Shown in pieces: positions 22,325 through 34,077 of a stretch of DNA of 64,000 bases. The stretch is from Hedera helix (lineage: Eukaryota > Streptophyta > Magnoliopsida > Apiales > Araliaceae): contig OX359269.1 of assembly GCA_947179155.2 (NCBI GenBank), positions 55,986,524 through 56,050,523 of the forward strand, in the 5' to 3' direction. Every line of letters begins with the position of its first letter. Position 1 is the stretch's first letter. Under the pieces are notes generated by a model, which ran no database searches, was not told where the DNA came from, and saw only the letters and a list, made by a program, of their open reading frames with translations. Made by a program: the position numbers and the translations under genes.

Positions 22325-23735
22325 GATATATCTCCAAGCACTAACTAGGTTAACGAGCAGAAGAAAAAATAAAATAAAAACCGCTAACTAAGTTAACGGG
22401 TGAAAGAAAATTTTATTTTTATTTTCTACAAGCCGCTAACATAGTTAACGGGTGGAATTTAAAAAAAAAATAATAATAATTTATGTACTACCCGCTAACA
22501 TTGTTAGGGGCTGGAGAGTTTTTTTTTTTTTTTTTTTTAAAGTAGCAACTTGTATAAAAAAAATTAAATTTTTTTATTCTTCTACCCTGTTAACTATGTT
22601 AGCTAGTGGAGAGTGAATTAATTTTTTTTTTATTTTTAAAGTACCAACTTGCATAAAAAAAAAAAAAATTACTATTCCAACCCGTTAACTATGTTAGCGG
22701 GTAGAGATAATATTTCTTTTTTAAAGTACCAACTTGAACTTGCATAAAAAAAATAAAAAAAATCCAACCCGTTAACTATGTTAGCGGGTGGAGAGAATTA
22801 AACTTTTTTTTTAAAAGAACCAAGTTGAACTTGCATTAAAAAAATAAAAATAAAAAATTTATTCCAACCCGTTAACTATATTAACGGGTGGAGAGAATTA
22901 ATTATTTTTTTAATGCAAGTGTTAACATAGTTAATGGGTAGGAATAGATTTTATTTTTTTATGGTTCAAGTTAGTTCTTTAAAAATAATAATAATTCTCT
23001 CCATCCGCTAGCATAGTTAACAGGTTGGAATAGTTTTTTTATTTTTATTTTATTTTATGCATGTTCAAGTTAGTTCTTTAAAAAAAAAAAAAATTCTCTC
23101 AACCCGCTAACATAGCTAACAGGTTGAAATAGATTTTTTTATTTTTTTTATTGCATGTTCAAGTTGGTTCTTTAAAAATAAAAAAAAATCGTTACACCCG
23201 CTAACATAATTAATGGGTTGGACTAGAATTTTATTTTTTTTAATGCAAGTTCAACTTGGTTCTTTAAAAAAATAAAAAATTAATTATCTCCACCCGCTAA
23301 TATAGTTAATGGGTTGAAATTTTTTTATTTTTTTTATGCAAGTTCAAGTTGGTACTTTAAAAAAGAAATATTCTCTCCACCCGCTAACATAGTTAACGAG
23401 TTGTAATAACAATTTTTTTTATGCAAGTTGATACTTTAAAAATAAATAAAAATTAATTCACTCTTCACCCGCTAACATAATTAACGGGTTAAAAGAATAT
23501 TTTTTATTTATGTAAGTTGCTACTTTAAAAAAAACAAAACAAAAAAATTCTCTCTAGCCGCTAACTATTTTTAGCGGTTAGTACATAATTTTTTATTTTT
23601 TTTTTCAAATCTTGCCTATTAACTATATTAGTGGCTTGTAAAAAAATAAAATCTTTCGCCCGTTAACTTAGTTAGCAATTTGTATTTATTTTTTCTCCTG
23701 CTCGTTAACTTAGTTAGCGTCTGGAGACATATCTT
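22325..23735. repeat. Array of ~19 palindromic CCGCTAACATAGTTAACGG units
   Basis: The motif CCGYTAAC-ATA-GTTARCGG, or its complement, recurs about 19 times (for example near 22384, 22433, 22680, 22765, 22866, 23003, 23103, 23197, 23383, 23468, 23660, 23705), mostly 40-100 bp apart. Spacers contain poly-A/T plus CCAACTTGAACTTGCAT before about 22910, and the inverted form TGCAAGTTCAAGTTGG after it, so the whole array is an inverted repeat with its centre near 22,910. Each unit is itself a small imperfect hairpin. This is the body of the foldback element. Confidence 0.85.
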
Positions 23736-23830
23736 CTTGCTCAAATTATTATTTAAATGGTACCAGATGCATTGTTGAAATAATAGATATAACAAACGCT
23801 TACTATGGATCATTTCCCTATATATATATA

Positions 23831-23938
23831 CCCCCTCCATTCTATAATAATAGTCACTTTAATGTTAGAGAATTAATATTTCTACAAGTAAAAATGATAA
23901 TATTTATTATTTATATGAGAAGAAACTTATGGAACTAT
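23831..23938. repeat. One-ended Stowaway-like remnant
   Basis: After a TA run comes CCCCCTCCATTCTATAATAATAGTCAC, which resembles the CTCCCTCCGTCCC terminus of Stowaway/Tc1-mariner miniature elements. No matching opposite end is visible before the MULE that begins at 23949. Confidence 0.4.
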
Positions 23939-23977
23939 TATTTTTACTGGGTTAAATGCAAATCATGTCCCTAAATT

Positions 23978-24078
23978 ATAGGTGAATTTGGATTTTGTGT
24001 CCTTTTCTTTTCCTTTTTAAACTAAATTTGGAATTTGAATTTTGTGCCCTTTTCTTTTTCTTTTTAAACTAAATTTGG
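23978..24078. repeat. Short tandem duplication in MULE arm
   Basis: A unit of about 50 bp (GAATTT..TTTTGTG..CCTTTTCTTTT..TTTTTAAACTAAATTTGG) occurs twice in a row in the left arm. It is not duplicated in the right arm. Confidence 0.7.
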
Positions 24079-24114
24079 ATATTAAGCACAGGTGCCAATC
24101 TACCAGCTTGGCAG

Positions 24115-25391
24115 TAGACATGCACAGTAGGCCGGACTGGTCCGGCCTGGCCTGGGCCTGGTAGGCTTTGGCAGTTGACCAGACCAGGCCAGCCTTTGAC
24201 TTTTGGGCCTGTAAGCCGGGCCAGGTCAGGCTTCTCGATCAAAGTCTGGCCTTTTGAGGCCTGTAGGCCGGGTCGGGCCGGGCCGGGCCAGACCAGGCCT
24301 AAAAATGTAATCAACTAATTTTTAATGTGAAATATAAATATTAAATAAACTAACTACTATATCAATTAAATGTATTGACAAAAAATTAAAAATGAGTAAT
24401 TAATCAATAATAAATAATGAGTCGGTTACAAATATTTTGCTTCAAAATATTTTTAAAATGTCTTCAAAATTCAAATCTTCAAAAAATTTATATTCCTATC
24501 TTCAAAAAATATCTTTTCGTTATATCTTCAAAAAACATATCTTCAATCTTAAGAAAAAACATATATTTTAAATATTCATGGATGTGCAATTTCGTTAGTT
24601 TTTACTCCAACTTCGAGATCTTCTGAGCTATCTTGATTGTCTATTACATCTTGTACTCTTCTTTGTGCGGCAAGATAATCTCTATAACAAATGCATATCT
24701 CCAACGATTCTGGGCTAAGTCTACTTCTCTTTTCAACCAATACCTTGCTAGATAAAGAAAAATATTGATGAATTTATTTATCTAACTTTTTAAAAAAATT
24801 AATCTTGAAATTTTGAGTAGTATATTTTTAGATAATTTATAATTATATTGAATCAATTTTAATTTTAAATATATTTTAAAATTAATTTTAGAATACCCAA
24901 ATTAATTAATTCTATTTTGAAACTGAAAAAGTTATACAACATTAACCGAATTTGTCAACCAATTGTGATTAGTACAATGAACAAAAAAGCCAAACAAAGT
25001 TTTTCAAAGTTTATTATCTCCCTACAATGAACCATTTCTTCCCTTCATCCGTCTTTTTTCTGCTTATATATATCAAGTTATAATCTATAGTTAAAACGAA
25101 TTAGCTAGGCTTGGCAGGCTGGGCCGGGCTTTTTGTAGGCCGGGTTTTTTTGTAGGCTGGGCCGGGCTTTTTTGTAGGTCGGGCCAGACTGGGCTTTTTC
25201 GTAGGCCGGGCCAGGTCGGGCTTTTTCGTAGGCCGGGCCAGGCCGGGCTTTTTCGTAGGCCGGGCTTTTACGTCAAAATAGTAGCCTATTCAAAGACTGT
25301 AGGTCGGCCCGACCCGGTCCAGGCTTTGACTAGGCCAGGCTCAGGCCAGGCCAGGCTGGCCTATGGGCCGTAGGCTTTTTGTGCATCCCTA
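24115..25391 (-). mobile_element. Non-autonomous hAT element with GGCCTGG-rich ends
   Basis: The left end TAGACATGCACAGTAGGCC and the inverted right end TAGGGATGCACAAAAAGCC are imperfect terminal inverted repeats. They are flanked by a perfect 8-bp duplication, CTTGGCAG, at 24107-24114 and 25392-25399. Both subterminal regions are GC-rich iterations of GGCC/GGGCC (24120-24300 and 25110-25380), while the middle is AT-rich and carries a decayed transposase fragment on the minus strand. The other arm of the surrounding MULE shows the uninterrupted site (GACTTGGCAGTG near 26070 when inverted), which confirms the insertion. Confidence 0.9.
24602..24745 (-). pseudogene. Decayed hAT transposase C-terminal fragment
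   Basis: The minus strand translates to VLVEKRSRLSPESLEICICY followed by RDYLAAQRRVQDV and an acidic tail. This resembles the last residues after the dimerisation region of Ac/RICESLEEPER-like hAT transposases. A TTTCTTTATCTAG acceptor-like site lies just upstream on that strand. No longer reading frame connects to it, so it is a remnant of the transposase of the autonomous parent. Confidence 0.6.
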
Positions 25392-25570
25392 CTTGGCAGT
25401 GAGACGTGACAAGTTTACCAAACTAATTGAAAATATATTGTACTGGCAAAGATTTGAACCCAAAATGCAAATTTGGAAGTCAAACCAATTAACCACCTAA
25501 GCACCAAAGGCGATGTTGCTTAATATACCTGACCATCAATTAGATCATAAAATAAATAAATTCATTTTTT

Positions 25571-25725
25571 CAGCAATATTTACCATAATAATAATAATAA
25601 TAATAAAATTGTATAATAATAAAGTTGAATAATCATAATAATAATAATAATAATCATAGGTTGGCCCCATGATTGCCCCCGTGGTTTATTGCCGCTGTGG
25701 AGTAATATGAAATATATGAGGCCTA

Positions 25726-25756
<31 letters not shown>

Positions 25757-25890
25757 TACTATTACTATTATTATTACTATTACCATTATTAATATTACTA
25801 TTACTAATTCTATTATTATTATACAACTTTATTATTATTATGATTATTCAACTTTTTTTTCATTTATTATTATTCAATTTTATTATTATC
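25571..25890. repeat. ATT/AAT trinucleotide-rich tract
   Basis: Long runs of AAT and then ATT triplets form the central loop of the MULE inverted repeat. The apparent Ile-rich reading frames on both strands here are artefacts of the microsatellite. Confidence 0.9.
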
Positions 25891-26253
25891 ATAGTAAATG
25901 TTACTGAAGAAATAAATTTGTTTAATTTATGATCTAATTGTTAGGTAGATTGAGTAACATTGCGCTTGGTGCTTAGACGTTAATTGGTTTAACTTCCAAA
26001 TTCACGATTTTGGGTTCAATGCAATATTCTTTCAATTAGTTTGGTAAACTTGCCACGTAACACTGCCAAGTCAATAGATTGCAACTACACAGATGTCACG
26101 TGGACAAGTCAATGTATATGTGGTACATGAAGCTCAATATCCAAATTTTTAAAAAGAAAATGGCTCAGCTTGCGTTGACCAAAAGAAATGAACTTAAAAT
26201 CCAAATTCAGCTATAGTTTATGGGCATGATTTGTACTTAATCCTATGTTTGCT

Positions 26254-28242
26254 TGTAAAAATATCAATTATCTAATTTTATTAAAAAAATTATTTAATAC
26301 TATCATTTAATAATTAAAATTAATGTAAAATTTCATTATATCCCCGAGTTGAAAACTACTAATAACAATAGAGATAATTATTTGGAACAACAAGAAAAGT
26401 TAAGGTCTAAAATTTTATAAAAGAAGTAAATAATTTATTCTTTTAGAAAATTGTAACCACAAATAAATTGAAACAAATTTTTTTCCGTTACATATCTAAA
26501 GAAGTAGCATGTTCTTTACACTAACGCTACAATTTTAAGATATCCACATCTACAATTGAATCGTATGATTTTTAAAAACAAGCAATCACAACTAATTGAT
26601 TGTATGATATTTAAAAACATTAATCAATCACAAACTGAGTGCTTGTTCGACAGAGCTAGGTGATGTGATCTCGATGAGATGAAATTTTAAAACTTTTGAT
26701 AAAAATATTTTTTCTTATAAAAAATTTAAATAGTATTTGATTAAATATTATAGAAGTGTTTTTGAAGGTAATAAAAACTAACTTAAAGTAAGTGTGTAGT
26801 ATTAGATTTTATAAGTTTGATAGCCCGTGTAAGGCACGAGTTAGTTTGTATAATTTTTTTCATAAATATTTTATATTTTTTATTGACATAATACATATAT
26901 AATGTTAATAAATTGGTTTAGCATGTTCTACTACAATTGAAAAGAATTTAATTACTTTTAATATTATGTAATTAAAAATTACAAATTAATTGTTAAGAGG
27001 AAACTTTAATTTTCATATTTCTAAGTCCACAATTTGAGAGAAATTAATTACATTTATTTAAGTAAAATTATATATAACTTTTAATATTTCAAGATGAAAC
27101 TTTTCTTATTTTTTTATTCATAACTCAAGTAAAATTAATTGTAATTACTATAACACATCTATTCTTATATATATAAAAAGTAGGGAATGAGATAAATTGA
27201 AATCAATTTGATTTGATGATCCTAGTTAACTCACCAATTAATTGAGTTAACTCGTTATAATTGATGAGTTAACTCGGTAACTTAATTTTTTATTTTTTTT
27301 TCCCGACTTTTCTTGGTCATAGCATTTGACATTCCTAAACAGTTTTTATAGGTTGGCTAAAAAGTTTTTTATTTTAATGCATCTCACACTTCATGTATAT
27401 ATATACATATATAAAGAACCCCCAAAAAAATTACCTAATCTCGATCACACGGGGACTGACCACCGATGGAGATGGTCTTAATATACATACGGAAGTTACT
27501 ATCAGAATTGCGGATATGGGGTTTTGGCTGCTCCTCTGTGTCTCAGATTAGTTCCATACTTTAACGCATGACAGATGGGCTATTGTAGGCAGAAGCCGCT
27601 CCTCTGAAAGATTATGAGCTTTCGTATTCAGGAGCCCACATTTTATAAACATGTGGAGCTTTGAGTATTGATTTGTTTGTATATTACTATTATTTTGCCA
27701 AAAAGAGATATTTATATAAAGTAGTAATATCAAGAAGTACCCTCCATATATATTATTAAAATTTATATCATAATTTCATAAATGCGTGTACCTTTTATAA
27801 TAAAACACAATTATTCTTAACAAAACACGGTATTTAAATGGTGTAATGATTATTATATTTAATTAAATAAAATAAATAAATAACATCCAAATATTATAAA
27901 ACGGCTATAACTATATATAGAAAATTACAACAAAAAAATTTAAAAAAACTTTCAAACTAACCCGTGTCTTGCACAAATTATCAAATTTGTTAAATATAAT
28001 AATACCATTAGAGTTAACTCATCAACTGGAATGAGTTGACTCATTTTAATTAATGAGTTAACTCGAATGATCATTCAATTGATTTTAATTTATTTCATCT
28101 TGTGACTTTATATTATATATATGTAATGTAATGTAATTTTTTTTTAACAATTTAAGTATAATTTTGTATTTCGTATTTTGACCTAAAGTGCTGAAATTAA
28201 AAACAACAAAGTTTATACTTTAGCTAGAATTACTTTTAAACA
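26254..28242. other. AT-rich stretch with interleaved inverted repeats
   Basis: No gene is visible. Two inverted pairs stand out. TTTGATAGCCCGTGTAAGG at 26816 pairs with the inverted segment ending at 27985, a possible 1.17-kb TIR element. A GAGTTAACTC-rich block at about 27175-27275 pairs with an inverted block at 28010-28110. The pairs overlap rather than nest, so they are probably remains of two different elements. Confidence 0.5.
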
Positions 28243-28660
28243 TGGCTTTAAAAATCAAACAGGATCAGCGGTCCGACTGGTAAAAATTGGAACCTGCTTG
28301 CTCTCCGGTCCAGTTTGGCTCTGAAAATCGATTTTGACGTGATCCGGTTAAAAATTGGTTGAACCAGTAAAACCAGAAGAATTGACATAGTGAACCGGTT
28401 TTAAAGTATTTTTTAATATTTTTTTTGTACAAAAATATTTTTATTTTTAATAATATTATAACATAATTTCACTATATTTTAACTAACAAAAAATTAGATG
28501 TTTTAAAAATTTATTAATTATTAATAATGTATTTGTTTAATATATTTATGAAGTCACTAGGTCAATAACGGTTCGATCACTGATTGAACCAATGACCTGT
28601 TCACTCGGTACCTTTTCGGTTCGATGACCGATCTGAGTTTGAAAACTTTGCTTTTAAATC
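28243..28660. repeat. Second CCGGTT-type dispersed repeat
   Basis: About 420 bp with GGTCCGACTGG, GTTGAACCAGT and GTGAACCGG motifs on the left. GGTTCGATCACTGATTGAACC and GGTTCGATGACCGATC lie on the right, around a T/A-rich centre. The composition and inverted end motifs match the split repeat at 281-2800. No ORF. Confidence 0.55.
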
Positions 28661-29127
28661 CAAATCTATACTTTTTAAAAGTAGTTTTAAAAAATTATCT
28701 TACATCATAACACTTTCATATTTAATTTATAAATATTTTTAATTCACTCAAAAACTCCCCCAAACATGCTATAAAATTCTGCATACGCATCATCTACTTC
28801 TACATTCACAAAGTGCACTTTTTTTTTTTAATAAATACTGCGAGGATTTAAATTTGGTTTCTTGTTGCATGGGGATGAGAAAAGGAAAGAAAAGGAAAGT
28901 TGGGCCTAGTTATTGTTGGGATGTTTTGTCTAATGGGCCGCCTAATCTAAACCATCATTTGTATTTCGGTGTCGGGTTGTTTTGGTTTGGTAGTTAGTTA
29001 GTCACATTCCCTTGATCCACCTAATTAATATGGTGTGGTAATAAATAATGTCTCATTATCTCTCTCAAATGAGTAATGTAATTCCTTTGTTCACACAGTC
29101 TCTCTCTCATTCATCTGGAAGATCTTA

Positions 29128-29158
29128 TCACTCTTCTTCTTCTTCTTCTTCTTCATCC
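29128..29158 (+). repeat. CTT microsatellite in 5' leader
   Basis: CTT triplet run about 170-190 bp before the O-fucosyltransferase ATG. Such pyrimidine runs are common in plant 5' untranslated regions. Confidence 0.6.
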
Positions 29159-29322
29159 CTATTAAGGCCTTGCTAATCTACTAGGGGAAAAACTGAATTT
29201 TGAGGGGCGAGGGATTTTTATCGATCGAGGAAGAAAGCATTGTCGTTACCCCTACTTCTTCTACCTCTTTTTTTTCTTCCCCCTGGAGGAGCTGTAATAT
29301 TATTCTTAGCCAGTCATAATTA

Positions 29323-32300
29323 ATGACGGACAGCATAGAATCATCAGACGATGAAGTGGATCAGCAAACCCTAATCCATCAAAACGATACCAGAAGCACC
29401 AAATACTCTCCTCCTCCTCGTCGTTCCACTTTCCACATTGATGAATTTGACAACCCCTCAACAACTTCAACCAATCGACGTCTTCTTTCAAGCTTCAACA
29501 AGAGGTATCTCTTTGCAATTTCCCTTCCTCTTTTCTTCGTCCTCGTCTATTTCACTACAGACCTCAAATCCTTATTCCAATCTAGTGCTTCCAACGTTAA
29601 CTTCGACGTTTCTGTTAATCGCATGCGGGAAACAGAATTACAAGCTTTGTTTTTGTTGAGAAAACAGCGATTAGGGCTTCTCAAGTTATGGAATCACACA
29701 TTCTCAAATCAATCTCTCACTTCTACTTCAAACCACTCCCCCATTGATCTGTTATCCCCGTCATATGAACATGTTAAGTCTACACTACTTGCTCAGATTT
29801 CACTGAATAAACAAATTCAGCAAGCTCTTTTATCGTCGCATCAATTAGGAAATTCCTTGGATTTGGAAGATAATAACAGTACAGACCCCAGTCTGACTTC
29901 TTTTGCTGGTCTCAATAGGTGTCAGAAGCTTGATTCAAGGTTTTCAGAGCGGAGAATCATTGAGTGGAAGCCGAAATCCAATAAATACTTGTTTGCAATT
30001 TGCGTGTCTGGCCAAATATCAAACCACTTGATATGTTTGGAAAAACATATGTTTTTTGCTGCTGTACTTAACCGAGTTTTAGTTATTCCAAGCTCTAAAG
30101 TTGATTAGTCGGGTGTTAGATATTGATCACATTAATAAATGCTTGGGGAGGAAAGTTGTTGTCACGTTTGAAGAGTTTGCCCAGAGTAAAAAGAATCATT
30201 TGCACATAGATAGAGTCATTTGTTACTTCTCGCTGCCGACACCTTGTTTTGTGGATGATGATCACGTAAAGAAGTTGAAGGCATTGGGGGTTTCTGTGAA
30301 TAAGCTTGAGCCTGCTTGGGTTGAGGATGTGAAGAAACCAACATTAAGAACCATTCATGATGTTGTGTCAAAGTTTTCATCGGATGATGATGTTATTGCA
30401 ATTGGAGATGTATTCTTTGCTGATGTGGAGAAAGAGTGGGTGATGCAACCAGGTGGTCCTATTGCCCACAAATGTAAGACTCTGATTGAGCCAAGCCGTC
30501 TTATTATGCTAACTGCCCAGCGGTTCGTCCAAACATACCTTGGTTCCGGCTTTGTGGCTCTTCATTTTCGGCGGCATGGCTTCTTGAAGTTTTGGTAAAG
30601 CACTTACTAGCCCTTATTTCTTGCTTCAGTATTTGTCTGTATCCATACTAAGCTTTATGGTTTGAAATCAATAGTTGCAGGCTTGCAATTTTTATTTTTC
30701 ATCTCAGCTTTTGTTGCTAGTTTTCTTTATTATCCTCATGCCAGTTGTATGTGAGCACATAAAGGAGTATAGTTTGAATATACCGTAATTTGGTTTGAAG
30801 ATGCACTAAAATGTCTCACCATGCATTAGTTTAAGGCATGTGTGTGAGATTTTTTTGCATTGTGATGCCTCTAACATATTCTAATAATCTGTCAGCAATG
30901 CCAAAAAGCCAAGTTGCTTTTTCCCTGTGCCTCAATCTGCTGATTGCATTAACCGAGTGGTTGAAAGAGCTAATACTCCTGTCATATATCTCTCCACCGA
31001 TGCTGCAGAAAGTGAAACTAGTTTACTGCAATCACTCATTATGTTGAATGGGAAGACCGTACCTCTAGTTAAGAGGCCAGCCCGTAATTCAGCTGAAAAG
31101 TGGGATGCTTTACTATACAGGCATGGCCTCGAGGGAGATTCTCAGGTAAGCTTAATGATTTTGCACAAGCTCACATATTTTGGTGTTATTTTGTTCCTAA
31201 TCCTGGAGCTTCCTTCAAGACATACTAGTAAATGTTGGACTCCCTAAAAGTTGACACCTTTGTTATCTACCTTTTTACTTTTTAGGCTTCATTTCGTTCT
31301 TCTGTACCATTGCTTGAACGAATCATATATGAAACATATGAGAGATAACCTCTAGGTCCCTTGTTCTGATCCCCATACTTGGAGCCAAAATTACCTGTAC
31401 AAAAATAGTATTGGAAACATTTATAGTGGATCAACCAACAATCTTTCTTCTATTGGACGCCCAATTCATTATGCAAAATTATTAGGGCCCATCCTCATAG
31501 AACACTTCTCAATTGATGTAGGGCTAATATAAGTTGATAATGGTTTTCCTTTTGTTTGTAATTTTTCTTATTCCATGATATAAAAGGACAAGTAGCAGTG
31601 CAGTTTAAATGACTAGATGGTTTATTGCAATAGATGGTGATGAATTTGGAACCTGTTGTTAAGTTCCGGATAGTAACCAAACTTATATATGCAAACAACA
31701 TTGATGATTATGCCATGAGTTTCTGAGTCAATAACCTCCTTTTGAACTAATACAAGCCTATTGTGCAGTTTTTATGAGAAATTAGAATCAATTTATAGGA
31801 CGTAGAAACTGGGATGAGTACACAGTAATCTAGTTGGTAATAGGCTCTGAAATGATGATTCTTGATGAACAGAGGTTTTCAGCATTGAATTATTATGTTA
31901 GTCTGGGATAAAATATTTATAAAAGTTTTCCATGCTAGAAGATGTTAAATGATTGATTTCTCATCTAAAATATTAGGAATAGAATTACTGCACCATGGCT
32001 GAATGAGTGGCAATTTGATCATCAAGTAATCCAAATAAACTTTACCCCCTAGTGAAAAGTAGATCATATCAACTCCATTATCAAATATGCTACAAGAATA
32101 TCAGTACTGTTACAGCAATCAGATCACCGTATTTTAAATACAATATGTGCAGAGGACGCCTCCTTGAGCTGTTCCCAAGGCAAAGTCCTAACATACTTGC
32201 TTCGCGTCCAGGTGTTGTAATGCTACGTATGATGCTATTTTGAACTCGCCAAGGGACTCAAGACGTTCATGGAAGAACACACTGCATCCACAGCTACGAG

Positions 32301-33153
32301 TCGCTTAGTAAGGCGAAGCAAGCTTGTTAGGGCGTTTGTGTTGGGAATAGCTTGTGGAGGCTTCCCCTTTACATTCATTGTTCTATATAAAATATGTTGG
32401 TATGATTAGTGTAATGATGATGATATTCTTTCAGCATTTGATGATGCCATTGCAGATGCAGTTGATATAATCTCTCTTTTAGCGCGTGCGCGGGGGGCGG
32501 GGGGGGGGGGGTGGATGGGGCATATTTCCTTAAAATTACTTCAATGATTTGATTGTCGTCAAAGCATTACATTCCATGAAGAATACGATACTCGCATCCA
32601 ATTCTGGCGGAAGTTGGGACCTGATCCTAAAAATCAAAAAGATATCACATCGACCTCACTTGCCGTAGGAGCAGGATGAGTGATACATCTGGTTGTTGCT
32701 AGCACCATATACAAAAAGGTCATAGCTAAAGTGTTCGGTAACAAGAAAGTTAATACGGGATCAACAAGTTTGTCCCCTGCATATCCTAAAAGTTGCAAGT
32801 TTTATCCAGTACTGTGCAAAGCATTTGTGCCAGACAATAGGCTAACACTATTATTGTCTATTGTTACTGACTAAATAAACTTACGACCTAGGTGCATTCT
32901 TAAATAAGACACTAGTTTACTCTGTAGAATTTTCGGATTAATTTTTTTGTTATATGTATTTAATTTAATCCTGAAGGTGGAGGCCATGTTGGATAAGACC
33001 ATATGTGCTTTGTCTTCTGCGTTCATTGGATCCTCTGGGTCCACATTCACAGAGGACATTCTTCGGCTTCGGAAGGACTGGAGATCAGCCTCAGTATGTG
33101 ATGAATACCTTTGTGAGGGTGAAGAACCAAATTTTATTGCAGAAGATGAATGA
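29323..33153 (+). CDS. O-fucosyltransferase family protein, with a frameshift
   Basis: Coding blocks read by eye: 29323-30594 (with a frameshift at about 30100-30110), 30896-31145 and 32977-33153 (stop TGA). All three block junctions have GT donors and AG acceptors in matching phase. A single N-terminal membrane segment (about residues 63-80, YLFAISLPLFFVLVYFTT) after a Ser/Arg-rich tail fits a type II Golgi enzyme. The luminal part has GDP-fucose protein O-fucosyltransferase-like motifs: NKYLFAICVSGQISNHLICL, VLVIPSSK, VLDIDHINKCLG, VALHFRRHGFLKFC, PVIYLSTDAAESE and FIGSSGSTFTEDILRLR. The family transfers fucose to proteins or glycans; this member's substrate is unknown. The ATG at 29323 is preceded by a CTT-rich leader (29130-29155). 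The first frame stops at 30106, while the homologous reading resumes one frame over with VLDIDH, so the copy is either a pseudogene or carries a sequence error. Confidence 0.85.
31146..32976 (+). other. Large intron of the O-fucosyltransferase gene
   Basis: 1.83-kb intron (GTAAGC..AAG) between the VIYLSTDAAESE exon and the last exon. It contains a roughly 23-base G-rich run (32491-32513) and a GC-richer middle part (about 32,140-32,870) that may be an old insertion, although I recognise no coding similarity. Confidence 0.7.
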
Positions 33154-34077
33154 AAGGCCTCAATTGTTCCTAGCCTTGGTTCCAAGAGTAGTACAACGCA
33201 AAGACGGCTGCTGTTTCCTCTCAATCTTTTTCACATGTATTTATACTTGGTCATGGGTGGTCGTTGTTTTGTCCAGCCATCTATCTTGGTCCGTTTATTT
33301 AGCCCCGAAGTATAGATGAACTAGAATGGGTATTAAGATCATTATTTTCTGGATGAGATGCTGTTGTTGAAAGATGATAATAAGTGCTTTTAAAATTTTC
33401 AGGTTGTATTATGCAACAGGTACACCGGCCAACCAATATCAAAGTCTTGGGACCTCTCACTAGGGTGGCAGAGAACCTGCGCTGCTTACGAAAATTACAA
33501 ATATTCAATCCCTTAAATAAACGGACGAGCATCAATTTTATTTGGGAAGACTTATATTGCAATAAGAATGTCCATATTTTTTTGAGTAGACTTGTTAATC
33601 AATTACTTTTGTATTTGTATTAATATTCGGTCTATGTCAGTGTTTTGTAACAAGAGTCCACGTATTTTTGTTGGAATGTATACGTCTCTTTTTATCAATT
33701 TTGTTTTTTATTTATGTATAACTAAGATTTTATTCACTGCCGTTTGGGAGTGAGATAACTCCCACTAGTCTCACAAATTTCGTTCTTTAATAATCAAGTG
33801 TCAAAGTGTTCAGCTGTGGCTTGTGGAAGGAATTCTGTAAAAGTAACGTACATTTATTATTGTGAAGAAAAAAACTAATTCCTTATTATTATTAATAATA
33901 TACATGAATTGATAAAGTCGGGCGGGATGTCTCTCTGAGGGTGTGATGTAAGTTGGCATATTATATATATTTCATCAGCGTTACTTTCTCCTCCTGCTAT
34001 TCCTCAATCCTACACCATTAACACCTTTTTAATATAAATGTCATCATCCTCCGTCACCACGATTAAGAGGATGGGTA
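33154..34077. other. 3' flank of the O-fucosyltransferase gene
   Basis: Probable 3' untranslated region followed by AT-rich intergenic DNA. I can support no second gene; the short frames on both strands lack recognisable motifs. Confidence 0.4.

Larger units (their letters stand above)
8441..23819. mobile_element. Foldback / long-TIR element (MULE-like), split by a chromovirus
   Basis: Without the retrotransposon at 8527-22319 this is a roughly 1.6-kb element. The left end (GAGGAATTATCCATAACAAA) and the inverted right end (AGGGAAATGATCCATAGTAA) align for over 100 bp. They share TTTAAATAATAAT, GAAGATAT and TCTCCA, and most differences are transitions. Both ends abut TA runs, so the target duplication cannot be read. 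GGGAAA-type ends and long inverted repeats fit Mutator-like non-autonomous elements, which is an inference. The interior is an array of short palindromes listed separately. No ORF. Confidence 0.7.
23949..26243. mobile_element. Long-TIR Mutator-like (MULE) non-autonomous element
   Basis: The left end GGGTTAAATGCAAATCATG pairs with the inverted right end GGATTAAGTACAAATCATG. The arms stay alignable for several hundred bp, including AAGTTTACCAAACTAATTGAAA, the CAATTAAC..CTAAGCACCAA segment and TTAGATCATAAA. The centre (about 25,580-25,860) is a run of ATT/AAT triplets. Flanks TATTTTTACT (23939-23948) and TATGTTTGCT (26244-26253) match at 8 of 10 positions, suggesting a decayed 9-10-bp MULE target duplication. 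The left arm is split by the hAT element at 24115-25391. No transposase. Confidence 0.75.

Noticed and set aside
22325..23735. CRISPR-like array, because of regular palindromic repeats with spacers
   Set aside because: The genome is plant nuclear. Spacers are related to each other and repeats invert at the centre, which fits a foldback transposon and not a CRISPR array.
25580..25907. Ile-rich frames on both strands
   Set aside because: They are translations of ATT/AAT microsatellite in the centre of the MULE.
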